Shown here piece after piece: positions 9,313 to 17,132 of a stretch of 64,000 nt of DNA. The translations under genes and the position numbers were made by a program. The notes under the pieces are model-generated. The model had not been told where the DNA came from. It searched no databases and worked only from the letters and a program-made list of their open reading frames with translations. The first letter of the stretch is position 1; every line of letters begins with the position of its first letter. Source of the DNA: Enterovibrio gelatinilyticus (lineage in GTDB: Bacteria; Pseudomonadota; Gammaproteobacteria; Enterobacterales; Vibrionaceae); assembly GCF_028683095.1 (NCBI RefSeq), contig NZ_JAJUBC010000013.1, positions 62,001-126,000 of the forward strand, given 5' to 3'.

Positions 9313-9474
9313 ACTTATCAGCCATTTATGATGTTCAGCATTATTTCACAAATAGGGAAAGTTGTTTATCCTAAATCACATTTTTTGAAGCAAGGTATGT
9401 AATCAAACACCCTGACATTCGAGCCAATCCCGTTCACACAAAGCCACCGAGAAGGCCCGGTATGTAGAGCCCTA

Positions 9475-10233
9475 TTAAATCCCCCCCGAAACGTCAATGA
9501 TACTCCCCGTGGTAAACGACGACGCGTCAGACAAAAGAAAGCAAATTGAGGCAGCCACTTCATCCGGACGACCACCGCGCTGCATAGGGATTTTGTCCTG
9601 AAGACGATCAATGCGGTTCGGCTCTCCACCATCAGCATGAATATCCGTATGAATTAGCCCCGGGCGGACACCATTCACTCGAATACCTTCTCCAGCCACT
9701 TCTTTGGATAAACCAATGGTGAACGTATCCACTGCGCCTTTGCTCGCAGCATAATCAACATACTCATTAGGAGAACCTAACCGAGAAGCCCCTGAAGAGA
9801 CATTCACGATAGATCCCCCTTTACCCCCATTAGAACGCGCCATACGCTTCACAGCTTCTCTCGCACACAACAAGGAGCCAGTCACATTAGCGAGCAAAAC
9901 ACGATTAATACGATCGGCGGTCATATCCACCAATTTACTTTGTTTAAACAAAATACCGGCATTGTTCACCAAACGAGTGAGAGGTAAACCGACATCATCG
10001 ATACTGGCAAAAAGCTGGAGCACTTCCTCTTCCTGAGAGATATCAGCTTGAACGGCGAAAGCTCGCCCACCAGCATCAGCAATCGATTGAACCACAGCAA
10101 GCGCCGCATCTTTTCTTGCTTGATAGTTAACACACACCACATATCCTTGTGCAGCGAGCTGTCTTGCCGTCGCTGCACCAATACCCCTGCTTGCACCTGT
10201 TACCAGCGCAATTTCACCATAAGAATGCGACAC
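9475..10233 (-). CDS. Short-chain dehydrogenase/reductase
   Basis: Classical SDR of 252 aa. It shows the cofactor motif TGASRGIG (13-20), NNAG near residue 90, the catalytic Tyr-x3-Lys in YAASK, and a C-terminal DVSGGI. NADP use is plausible from the N-Y-Q-A-R-K segment after the second strand, which carries an Arg and a Lys. The start is GTG at 10233, directly after the stop of the upstream cupin gene (10234-10236), with AGGTAAGAAATAA in front. The pair is therefore an operon, and the SDR probably acts on the same kind of small carbonyl compound as the cupin. The substrate is unknown. Confidence 0.85.
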   Translation of the reverse strand: MSHSYGEIALVTGASRGIGAATARQLAAQGYVVCVNYQARKDAALAVVQSIADAGGRAFAVQADISQEEEVLQLFASIDDVGLPLTRLVNNAGILFKQSKLVDMTADRINRVLLANVTGSLLCAREAVKRMARSNGGKGGSIVNVSSGASRLGSPNEYVDYAASKGAVDTFTIGLSKEVAGEGIRVNGVRPGLIHTDIHADGGEPNRIDRLQDKIPMQRGGRPDEVAASICFLLSDASSFTTGSIIDVSGGI

Positions 10234-10713
10234 TTATTTCTTACCTGCATTTGGAAAATCAATCGTATCAATATCTACCACTTGCCAAGGTCTTCCTTGG
10301 TTGCGAAAAATTCGCTTATTGAGTCGTGGATAATCCGCCTCATCATGGGCGAGGCGCTGCCCAACCACGATACAACGCAACGTGGTATCGCCCGTATTCA
10401 CCATGGTATGAGGTAGGCCACCTGCGGGATAACCAATAAAGTCGCCTTCTGCGACAGGAAATGCTTCCTCTCCAATGGTCACTTCCGCGCTGCCCGATAG
10501 TACATAGACGCATTCGTCTTCAAAGTAGTGAACATGATATTGCGTAGATTCATAGGTTGGTTCGATTTCAACAATATGAAATCCAATACCCGTTAAGCCA
10601 ACGAGATCACCCAGTGATTTATTTGTTCTCACCGCGTTGGGATTCAAAAAATGGGTTTTAGTGATCCCTTCCATTGATTCGATCTTGTCTTTTTTCACAA
10701 TGTAATCACTCAT
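10234..10713 (-). CDS. Cupin-domain protein
   Basis: Single-domain cupin of 159 aa. The metal-binding cupin motif 1 is visible as YHVHYFEDECVYVLSG (His, His, Glu ligands) and motif 2 as GDFIGYPAGGLPHTMVN. Such proteins are isomerases, dioxygenases or sensors of small metabolites. Start at 10713 was chosen over a longer frame to 10743 because TAAGGAA lies 7 bases before it. It is immediately followed on the same strand by an SDR gene with no gap. Function beyond the fold is not known. Confidence 0.82.
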   Translation of the reverse strand: MSDYIVKKDKIESMEGITKTHFLNPNAVRTNKSLGDLVGLTGIGFHIVEIEPTYESTQYHVHYFEDECVYVLSGSAEVTIGEEAFPVAEGDFIGYPAGGLPHTMVNTGDTTLRCIVVGQRLAHDEADYPRLNKRIFRNQGRPWQVVDIDTIDFPNAGKK

Positions 10714-11037
10714 CGCAATATTCCTTATGCAACGCATTAACAAACGAACAGAATAACAACACTCCCCGTCGAAATAACAGGCAATATAATACGTTCCTTG
10801 GATAACAGGAGAAAAGGGTGCGAATCAGGTCTCAGAAAGGGGATTTGTTTTGGTTAGCTTTGCTTTGATTAGCTTTGGTTAGCTTTGGTTAGCTTTGGTT
10901 AGCTTTGGTTAGCTTTGTGGAGCCTAGTCCTTAGGGGATGACATCCATGCCTCGTGCACTCCAAATATATTGTTCAACGAGCCTCAATTCAGACACGCCG
11001 AGGTTTTCCGGTACGACGAAGGGATTGAGGCGGGCTG
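10714..11037. other. Intergenic region holding a tandem repeat and a possible gene remnant
   Basis: 324 bp between the cupin gene and the DUF1428 gene. It contains the 10-bp tandem repeat at 10849-10923. On the minus strand there is also a 43-codon open stretch ending in TAA near 10936, described among the findings. I see no complete gene. The promoter of the cupin operon should lie in 10714-10840 but no convincing -35/-10 pair stood out. Confidence 0.5.
10849..10923. repeat. 10-bp tandem repeat array, unit TTTGGTTAGC
   Basis: Unit TTTGGTTAGC occurs at 10849-10858, then after a 5-base partial unit (TTTGC) as TTTGATTAGC at 10864 and as four exact copies from 10874 to 10913. A degenerate copy, TTTGTGGAGC, ends at 10923. 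The period is exactly 10 bp. It is intergenic, so slippage would not disturb a reading frame. Confidence 0.95.
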
Positions 11038-11373
11038 TTAATGCAACTGTGGAAATAGCGAGTCATCAAGATCGATCCTCTCTCCGTCGAAAGACGCCGG
11101 ATTCATGACATCATCAAAACGCGGATCGGAAAGCATTTTTTCCATACCCTGATCACGAACCTCACGCGACGGCCATACAATCCAAGAAAACAACACGACC
11201 GAGGCTGCTAATCGATGATTCGAGCGCGATTGAGCCACACTCTCATCCGCACAATGCACCACATTCAATGCGCCATAGGTTCTCATTAGAGGGATCACTG
11301 ACGTCACTAATCGTCGGTAGATTTCTTTATTCGTCACCGGCAACGCTGTAATTAAACCATCAACATAAAGCAC
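11038..11373 (-). CDS. DUF1428 family protein (YbaA-like)
   Basis: Small cytoplasmic protein of 111 aa that matches the DUF1428 pattern: a start of LYVDGLITALP followed by NKEIYR, then FSWIVWPSREVRD, MLSDPRF and a late FDGERI. The fold of the family is a dimeric ferredoxin-like barrel and its function is not established. I chose GTG 11373 because GAGGAAA lies about 8 bases before it and because family members begin at the YVDG segment. A longer frame would start at TTG 11388 without a properly spaced site. Confidence 0.85.
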   Translation of the reverse strand: MLYVDGLITALPVTNKEIYRRLVTSVIPLMRTYGALNVVHCADESVAQSRSNHRLAASVVLFSWIVWPSREVRDQGMEKMLSDPRFDDVMNPASFDGERIDLDDSLFPQLH

Positions 11374-11842
11374 GATCCATTTCCTCAACTCTTCGAAGTA
11401 TTCACTATCGCAACCGAGTAAGCATCATCATGTTTAACCACTGACTCTGCGCTCGCGCTGACCCTTTTCTGAGTTTCTAGTTCTTGAACTACAAATAAAA
11501 CAACATATGCCAATTGAAATTCAGTTGACTGATATCATTAGGAATATTCCAAAATCTGCCCACCCATACGAAAACAAACCTCGCATTTAGACACTTAACA
11601 GAATTCTAATGCAGGCGCTCTGGTTAGAAATGAATCAACCATGAGAAATGCAAATAGTCTCTTATACTCTGTTGGTTTTATTGATGAATGATGACAAGAA
11701 AAAATTAGCGGCTACGTAACATAGGAACGAGTGAACAACACAACAAAGACAATGCGATTACACAATGAACTCTAAGGAACCCGAGCCACCCACCATGGCG
11801 GTGGCAGTTCACCCTAGATAGGAAAACTGCCTGATTCGCTCA
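11374..11842. other. Intergenic region without a recognisable gene
   Basis: About 470 bp between the DUF1428 start and the end of the MBL-fold gene. It has an inverted repeat GGCAGTT (11803-11809)/AACTGCC (11825-11831) just downstream of the MBL gene on its own strand, without a T run, so it is a weak terminator candidate at best. No convincing gene or RNA was seen in the rest. Confidence 0.5.
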
Positions 11843-12706
11843 TTACCACTGAACCTCACCTTCGTGCACCTGTGCGCCGAGCTCAAGCGTGAAGGTCGCC
11901 CCTAATTCTGGGTAAAAACCGACCATGGTATCTATCACGCCTTTGCTGTCCTTGCTCTTGGCTTTTGCATCAGCAAAGCGTTCAATCCAAGTTGCCGTGT
12001 ATTCGATGGTTGAAGGATCCAGCTTGCCCTTAGTTTTCATATGTCCAGGGATCACCAGTTCAGATTTCAGTGACTGCATTTCATGGAGTTGCTCTAGCCA
12101 GGCTGTCACTTCTTCTTCAGTTTGAGTGTCTGCCATCCAAACGTGCATCCCTTCTACGATACCGACATTACCCAGAATCGCTTTTTCTGAAGGAATCCAG
12201 AGGTAAGGTCGATGCGCCAGCACACCGTCAGTACCCTTGATTTGGATAACTGTGTCATCAATTTTCAGCTCCTTGCCTTTGAATACATCCGGCACACGTG
12301 GTTGTTGGGGTGCATTAGCTCCCATTTTCGGGCCCCAGAAACTGATTTTGGTTTCCAGTTTTTTCACGATCGCATCCCTTACCGCTTGGGTCGTCACCAC
12401 ATTCACGTGGGGGAAAATTTCCAGCAATTGTGAAGCACCGAAGTAATAATCCGGGTCTGCCTGACTGATATAAATGGTGTTCAGCTCTTTACCGGAATCC
12501 AACACCTTGGAGGCAATCTGCAGGGCGTCTGCGCGAGTAAAGCCAGTGTCGATTACCATCACTTCTTTTTCGCCTGAAACAACAGTAGAAGTCACGTTAA
12601 AGCTATTGTCGTCACCGTAGTAAACGTCAAATGTCAGTGGTGTACTCTGTGCCATCACTGGAGTGACGAGAGCAAAAGATAGCGCGAATGCGATTGCTGT
12701 TTTCAT
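11843..12706 (-). CDS. Secreted MBL-fold protein with a degenerate metal-binding motif
   Basis: Metallo-beta-lactamase-fold protein of 287 aa with an N-terminal signal peptide (ending VMAQ near residue 20), so probably periplasmic. The strand order and the later motifs GNVGIVEG, VWMADTQT and VIPGHM are as in the family. The normal HxHxDH zinc motif is replaced: the aligned segment reads SQADPDYYFG, so three His positions are Gln, Asp and Tyr while one Asp is kept. The protein may bind one metal, another metal or none. It is divergent from a LysR gene across a 117-bp gap with a LysR-type palindrome. A good site, GAGGAAG, precedes ATG 12706. Confidence 0.82.
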   Translation of the reverse strand: MKTAIAFALSFALVTPVMAQSTPLTFDVYYGDDNSFNVTSTVVSGEKEVMVIDTGFTRADALQIASKVLDSGKELNTIYISQADPDYYFGASQLLEIFPHVNVVTTQAVRDAIVKKLETKISFWGPKMGANAPQQPRVPDVFKGKELKIDDTVIQIKGTDGVLAHRPYLWIPSEKAILGNVGIVEGMHVWMADTQTEEEVTAWLEQLHEMQSLKSELVIPGHMKTKGKLDPSTIEYTATWIERFADAKAKSKDSKGVIDTMVGFYPELGATFTLELGAQVHEGEVQW

Positions 12707-12740
12707 TGTTTTACTTCCTCTTTATTTGGGCTTGGGAAGA

Positions 12741-12761
12741 AGCATAACGATTGGATATGCT
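12741..12761. promoter_or_regulatory. Candidate LysR operator in a divergent promoter region
   Basis: Perfect 6-bp inverted repeat AGCATA-N9-TATGCT lies between the divergent MBL-fold and LysR genes, 63 bp before the LysR start. Symmetry and spacing fit the T-N11-A type boxes bound by LysR regulators next to their own genes. This is a sequence pattern only. Confidence 0.5.
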
Positions 12762-12823
12762 CGGAAATAGCGCCTATTCTTTGCATCATTGTTTCTTAAA
12801 TCGCTCCAATAAAGACTGAACTT

Positions 12824-13708
12824 ATGGATAAGTTAACTGCCGCAAGAGTATTGCTAGATGTCGCCCAAACCGAAAGTTTCACTGCTACCGCTGACAGGCT
12901 GGCAATGTCTCGCCCTATGGTGACACGCTATGTCGAAGCGATGGAAAACTGGCTTGGGGCAAGGCTTTTGAACCGCACCACCCGCAAGGTATCACTTACC
13001 AATATGGGTAAGCAGGTACTGCCGGATATGCAGCGATGGGTTGAACAAGCATTACATTTAGAAGAAAGCCTGATGCCGGGTGAATCCCTGAGTGGATTCA
13101 TTCGCATCAGTACCAGTATGTCTTTTGGTTTTTCCCAACTCATGCCCGCGTTACACAAATTTCGGGAATGCCATCCGGGAGTGATCATCGACATTGATGC
13201 TCAGGACAGAGCTGTCGATCTGGTCGCTGAGCGCGTCGACCTTGCCATACGCACAGCCAGTAACCCAGATCCCTCACTGATTGGCCGCCCACTCGCCCCA
13301 TGTGAATCAACATTGGTTGCATCACCTGCCTACCTAAAATCGAAGCCACCGATTAAAGTACCTGAAGACCTCAGGGAACATGAATGTCTGGGCTACAAAA
13401 ACTTTGGCCGACATGAATGGCATCTCACCCAAGGCCACAATAAATGCAGCATAGAGGTGACTTGTCATATCACGGGGAACGAAGCCACGGTGCTGCTTCA
13501 CGGTTCACTGGCAGGCATGGGGATTTCAATGCAACCCACCTATCTGGTCGAAGAGATGATTGAAAAAGGCGAATTGGAAGTGGTATTACCGGAATGGGAG
13601 TTGAATACCCTGACCATCTATCTGCTTTATGCTTCACGCAAACATCTTTCAAGGCCAGTGCGTGCCTTGATTGATTTTCTTGTCGAGTATTTTGATGGGA
13701 AGTTCTAA
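12824..13708 (+). CDS. LysR-family transcriptional regulator
   Basis: LysR regulator of 294 aa. The N-terminal winged helix-turn-helix is typical: FTATADRLAMSRPMVTRYVEAME (about 19-41) followed by LGARLLNRTTRKVSLT. The C-terminal two-thirds form the effector-binding domain. It is divergent from the secreted MBL-fold gene, which makes that gene the likely target. The effector is unknown. Confidence 0.9.
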   Translation: MDKLTAARVLLDVAQTESFTATADRLAMSRPMVTRYVEAMENWLGARLLNRTTRKVSLTNMGKQVLPDMQRWVEQALHLEESLMPGESLSGFIRISTSMSFGFSQLMPALHKFRECHPGVIIDIDAQDRAVDLVAERVDLAIRTASNPDPSLIGRPLAPCESTLVASPAYLKSKPPIKVPEDLREHECLGYKNFGRHEWHLTQGHNKCSIEVTCHITGNEATVLLHGSLAGMGISMQPTYLVEEMIEKGELEVVLPEWELNTLTIYLLYASRKHLSRPVRALIDFLVEYFDGKF

Positions 13709-13791
13709 TGTCTACTGGCTTTGGTTGCCAAAAAATTGGCCATCACCTTAAAGGAGAAACGGTCAATTACCTGTATGTACTCTCCACGTAA

Positions 13792-14208
13792 CTACCAAAT
13801 GCGTTTGAATTGTTCGATAAGATAGATGACATCAGGGCCTATTTCACCAAAGTCTTCTGCTGTTAACTGTCGTTCAAGAAAGTCGTTGTAACCACGCAAC
13901 TGAGTTTTATCAAACTGCTCGAGGTTTTTGAAACCCATTGACCAATTCGGAAAGTTTCGGTGAGTGATTTCACTCCGATCAAGCACCACAACACTCGTAT
14001 GACGTTCGTCTTGCTGTATCCTGCTAAATAGCACCTCGACAGCCGATTTCTCACCTTCCAATACTTGGAAGAAATTTCCCTTTGCATAGAGTAGAAGCCC
14101 GCTCACATTGGCAGTTTCATTGTTTGATCTTGCCTTACCCAACAATTGCATCAATTTTGATTCTGAGAAATCGCAAGTCGCTGCGCTTGCATAGATAAGA
14201 CGAATCAT
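13792..14208 (-). CDS. Stand-alone BLUF blue-light sensor protein
   Basis: Flavin-binding BLUF domain of 138 aa. The key photocycle residues are visible: Tyr6 in LIYAS, Asn34 in ETANVSGLLLY and Gln48 in NFFQVLEG, plus a Trp in NWSMGF. The domain covers about residues 1-95; the rest is a short helical tail. There is no attached enzymatic or DNA-binding output domain, so it must act through a partner protein, as other short BLUF proteins do. No obvious partner gene is adjacent. The ATG at 14208 follows GGTGGA. Confidence 0.92.
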   Translation of the reverse strand: MIRLIYASAATCDFSESKLMQLLGKARSNNETANVSGLLLYAKGNFFQVLEGEKSAVEVLFSRIQQDERHTSVVVLDRSEITHRNFPNWSMGFKNLEQFDKTQLRGYNDFLERQLTAEDFGEIGPDVIYLIEQFKRIW

Positions 14209-14379
14209 TCAGTCCACCCAAAATACGTATATCGTACTGTTAAATAGTTTATTTTCCTTATTAGTTTACTCTAGCAGTTAATCACCGCTCTACGCATTCC
14301 CTCAGCACCCCTTCATAAGAAAATCGCTTAATCATGGCGTTACCTCGACTTTCTCTGATCGTGGGATGAGCGAGGGAAG

Positions 14380-14643
14380 TTAGGGGATATCTGATTGGAA
14401 AATTGATACCGGGATGCGCAAGTCGTTGCCAGTTTCTTTAAATATTTTAAAGGCGGCAGAGATACGATGACCACCATCTTGCAGGATATACGTTTTACCA
14501 CAGGCACATCGAATCAACTGGATGGCTTCGTTAATCCCCTCACCTTGTTTGAGGCTTCTCAACACAGATTTAAAGCGATTATCTTCACCACGCAGCCAAT
14601 GTAGATCCATCTTCACAAGCTCACTGATAGGCATGAATTCCAT
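14380..14643 (-). CDS. Small ParB/sulfiredoxin-like fold protein
   Basis: An 87-aa protein resembling a stand-alone ParB N-terminal (sulfiredoxin-like) domain. The start has ISELVKMDLHWLRGED and the centre has the characteristic turn ILQDGGHRISAAFKI, comparable to the DGxHR motif of ParB-like and Srx-like proteins. The motif is the nucleotide-binding part in family members. A strong site (AAGGAG) precedes ATG 14643 by 5 bases. It is a single gene with no partition system nearby, so a plasmid-partition role is unlikely. Function is unknown. Confidence 0.7.
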   Translation of the reverse strand: MEFMPISELVKMDLHWLRGEDNRFKSVLRSLKQGEGINEAIQLIRCACGKTYILQDGGHRISAAFKIFKETGNDLRIPVSIFQSDIP

Positions 14644-14730
14644 GCAATCTCCTTCTTAGCCAATTCAATACAGTATGTCGCCCACGCTCATCACTGCGTC
14701 AACTAATAGTGAGAAAAAGCCGCTTTAACG

Positions 14731-15207
14731 CTATTCGTTCGCAACAAGCCATTTTTTAAGTAACATCGCCAATTGCGCTTGTTCCTCTTCCGTTAAGGCG
14801 AGAAGCATCTGGTGTTCATTTGCAACATGCGCTTCTACCACCTTATCGATTAATGCCAACCCTTCCGTTGTCAGCGTCACGAGACAACTTCTTCGGTCTA
14901 TTTCACTTGCTTGTCGCTCAACCAATCCGCGTTTCACCAACCCGTCAACACGTGTGCTCATAGCACCAGAAGAGAGCATCAAGGTTTGGTAGAGCTCAGT
15001 TGGCGTCACCGCCTCTCCTAAGCGTCTTAGTGAGGCAAGAATATCAAACTCTATACTGCTCAACTCATAACGTTTATAGACGTCATCAAGTTTGTTCGTC
15101 ATCAGCTGTCTAGCTCGTCCAACTCGTCCAATAACGCCCATTGGTGAACAGTCTAAATCTGGCCTTTGTTTCTTCCATTGCCCCAATATTGTCTCTACGT
15201 GATCCAT
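14731..15207 (-). CDS. MarR-family transcriptional regulator
   Basis: Winged-helix repressor of about 158 aa. The helix-turn-helix is visible as TPTELYQTLMLSSGAMSTRVDGLVKRGLVER, followed by the wing DRRSCLVTLT, which is strongly MarR-like. Family members begin near MDHVETILGQW, hence ATG 15207; the frame is open to a TTG at 15240, and neither start has a strong ribosome site. It is divergent from the EamA exporter gene, with a palindrome between them, so it probably represses that gene and itself until a ligand binds. Confidence 0.88.
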   Translation of the reverse strand: MDHVETILGQWKKQRPDLDCSPMGVIGRVGRARQLMTNKLDDVYKRYELSSIEFDILASLRRLGEAVTPTELYQTLMLSSGAMSTRVDGLVKRGLVERQASEIDRRSCLVTLTTEGLALIDKVVEAHVANEHQMLLALTEEEQAQLAMLLKKWLVANE

Positions 15208-15275
15208 CTCTAATACCATCACTTGAAATATCTTTTTCAAAAGATACTTGAATGAAAGTTAAAAAGCGAATACTT

Positions 15276-15293
15276 TATCTTTCAGGAAAGATA
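15276..15293. promoter_or_regulatory. Candidate MarR operator
   Basis: Perfect 7-bp inverted repeat TATCTTT-CAGG-AAAGATA in the gap between the divergent marR-like and EamA genes. Related half-sites (AAGATACTT at 15241 and AAGATACTTTC at 15288) flank or overlap it, so several dimers could bind. Pattern-based only. Confidence 0.55.
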
Positions 15294-15340
15294 CTTTCTG
15301 ATAAGAAAACCTTGGTTCACAATAAAAATAGGAGCTCAAT

Positions 15341-16201
15341 GTGGCAAACTACTTACTCGCGGCACTCGTCCCTTTACTTTGGGGAAGCACCTATGCCGCT
15401 GTGAGCCTCTTCTTACAGGATTTGTCGCCATTTTGGGTCGCCGTTTGGCGTGCGTTACCCGCAGGCTTGCTCTTGTTGCTCCTAAAACCCGGCAAACCTC
15501 CTCTCCCTTGGGGAAAAATGACGCTGCTCAGTGTGTTTAACATTGCCGCCTTCTTTCCCCTACTTTTTATTGCTGCTTACAAGCTCCCTGGGTCAGTGGC
15601 GGGTACACTCGGCGCGACACTACCTTTACAACTCATGTTTATGCAATGGCTAGTAGAAGGAAAAAGACCCGAATTTAAAATGTTACTGCTCGCCATAATT
15701 GGGCTGGGCGGTGTTGTGCTGATTCTTAACCCCAGTGCCGACATCGATCCAATCGGCGCCGCAGCAGCGCTGTGCGCTACGGCTTTAGTCGCGAGATCTT
15801 CGTTGTGGTTAAAGAGCTGGCCCGTCACCGATATTTTCAGGCTGACCGCGTGGCAATTAACGCTGGGTGGACTGCTGTTAGTGCCTATCGCGTTTCTCAT
15901 TGAGGGCATGCCAAAAGCCATCACTCTTCATGAACTTCCAGGCCTACTTTGGGTTAGCTTACTGAATAGTTCGTTTGCCTACTGGGCATTCTCACGCTCC
16001 ATTAAGAAGATAGGCGCTGATTCCATGGCCATGATCAGCATGTTAAACCCCGTTGCTGCGGTCAGCTTGGGGATCCTCTTAGTGGGAGAAGTGCTTGGCC
16101 CCTATCAATGGATGGGCATTGGCGTGGTGATAATTAGCCTTTTGTTAATGATAAAAATAAAACAAAAAGCAGCGCGTACGCGTATCCAAAGACCTCTTTA
16201 A
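15341..16201 (+). CDS. EamA-family drug/metabolite exporter
   Basis: Inner-membrane transporter of the DMT superfamily, 286 aa, with about ten hydrophobic segments arranged as two EamA repeats. Features include PLLWGSTYAAVS at the start of repeat one and WVSLLNSSFAYWAFSRS in repeat two, then LNPVAAVSLGILLVGE, which is the classic repeat ending. The start is GTG 15341, 6 bases after GGAG. An ATG overlapping it is in another frame. It is divergent from a MarR gene with a palindrome in between, which suggests inducible export of a small molecule. Confidence 0.9.
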   Translation: MANYLLAALVPLLWGSTYAAVSLFLQDLSPFWVAVWRALPAGLLLLLLKPGKPPLPWGKMTLLSVFNIAAFFPLLFIAAYKLPGSVAGTLGATLPLQLMFMQWLVEGKRPEFKMLLLAIIGLGGVVLILNPSADIDPIGAAAALCATALVARSSLWLKSWPVTDIFRLTAWQLTLGGLLLVPIAFLIEGMPKAITLHELPGLLWVSLLNSSFAYWAFSRSIKKIGADSMAMISMLNPVAAVSLGILLVGEVLGPYQWMGIGVVIISLLLMIKIKQKAARTRIQRPL

Positions 16202-16262
16202 CCTGCAATAAGCCTGACCCATTCGCGCTTTAAACTCGGATCGTCGACCTCTTTACATCAGT

Positions 16263-16289
16263 GAGAAATACGCCATTGGCGTATTTCTC
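16263..16289 (+). terminator. Rho-independent terminator after the EamA gene
   Basis: 12-bp perfect stem GAGAAATACGCC/GGCGTATTTCTC with loop att, followed by the pyrimidine-rich run tttctattcctctttctctttctc. It lies 61 bp after the stop. Confidence 0.75.
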
Positions 16290-16620
16290 TTTCTATTCCT
16301 CTTTCTCTTTCTCTTCCTATTTAATTAAGAGTTCACAGCAACAAATATTGGTAATAAAAGCGCTTTCAAACACACTAATTGTGTGACTTACATCAGAAAA
16401 TAAAACTCACACACAGACATCCCCCCTCCCATTTCGTTTGAATCAATCCACCACAAAATAAGTGCAACTCAGTGAATAACGTTACTGATATAACACACAT
16501 TGGGTATTTACCACTCTCCTATTCCGAATATCGCTCCATATCTTCCAAGTTTTCAAACTTGAACAGCGCCGAAACACAGTGCTAAATGCTGATTGAATTT
16601 AGTTTTAGGAGGAAATGATC
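16290..16620 (+). promoter_or_regulatory. Intergenic region upstream of an acetyltransferase gene, with possible CRP-type site
   Basis: 331 bp without a gene. It holds AAAGCGCTTT (16357-16366, palindromic) and CACAC-taatt-GTGTG (16371-16385). TGTGACTTACATCAGA (16382-16397) is close to the CRP consensus in its left half. These are patterns only. AGGAGG at 16607-16612 is the ribosome site of the next gene. Confidence 0.35.
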
Positions 16621-17097
16621 ATGGAAATACGAATAGACGATCTTAGCGGCAAAGAGATTCAAGCCCTCCTCCAGCAGCACCTAACACGTATGCATGAAAT
16701 TAGCCCCGCAGAAAGCGTTCATGCACTTGACCTCTCTGGATTACAAAGCTCCGACGTAACGCTTTGGAGTGCATGGATTGACGGTCAGCTTGCGGGCTGT
16801 GGCGCACTGAAAAAACTCAGCCCAACACACGGTGAGATTAAGTCGATGCGGACGTCAGAAAACTTTCTCCGTCGAGGCGTCGCTGCGAACCTGCTCGCAC
16901 ATATTCTTCAAGAGTCACGCAGGCGCCAATACTCACGTCTAAGTTTAGAGACGGGCACTGAAATAGAATTCGACGCTGCGCGAAAACTGTATGAACGTTT
17001 TGGTTTCGAAATCTGCTCCCCGTTCGCTGACTACGTAGAAGACCCTAATAGCGCCTTTTATACTCGTGCACTGCAGCAGTTCAGTCCAGCCCTCTAA
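16621..17097 (+). CDS. GNAT-family N-acetyltransferase
   Basis: Acetyl-CoA-dependent acetyltransferase of 158 aa. Motif A is seen as IKSMRTSENFLRRGVAANLLAHIL (RRGVA is the acetyl-CoA pyrophosphate loop), followed by LSLETGTEIEFDAARKLYERFGFE (motif B). This arrangement resembles the YsnE/PhnO-like group. ATG 16621 was chosen because AGGAGG ends 8 bases before it; an ATG at 16615 is too close. Another GNAT gene follows 35 bp later, possibly cotranscribed. Substrate unknown. Confidence 0.88.
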   Translation: MEIRIDDLSGKEIQALLQQHLTRMHEISPAESVHALDLSGLQSSDVTLWSAWIDGQLAGCGALKKLSPTHGEIKSMRTSENFLRRGVAANLLAHILQESRRRQYSRLSLETGTEIEFDAARKLYERFGFEICSPFADYVEDPNSAFYTRALQQFSPAL

Positions 17098-17132
17098 ATT
17101 CAGCAAAATAGACGTTTGATTCAGAAGAGCCT

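Noticed and set aside
9366-9638. Minus-strand frame at the end of the SDR gene
   Set aside because: It is an alternative frame of the SDR coding region with no coding features.
10849-10923. Tandem repeat considered as a CRISPR array
   Set aside because: Units are 10 bp and directly adjacent with no spacers, so it is a simple tandem repeat.
14380-14643. Plasmid or chromosome partition ParB
   Set aside because: Too short, without HTH or dimerisation domains, and no parA gene adjacent.
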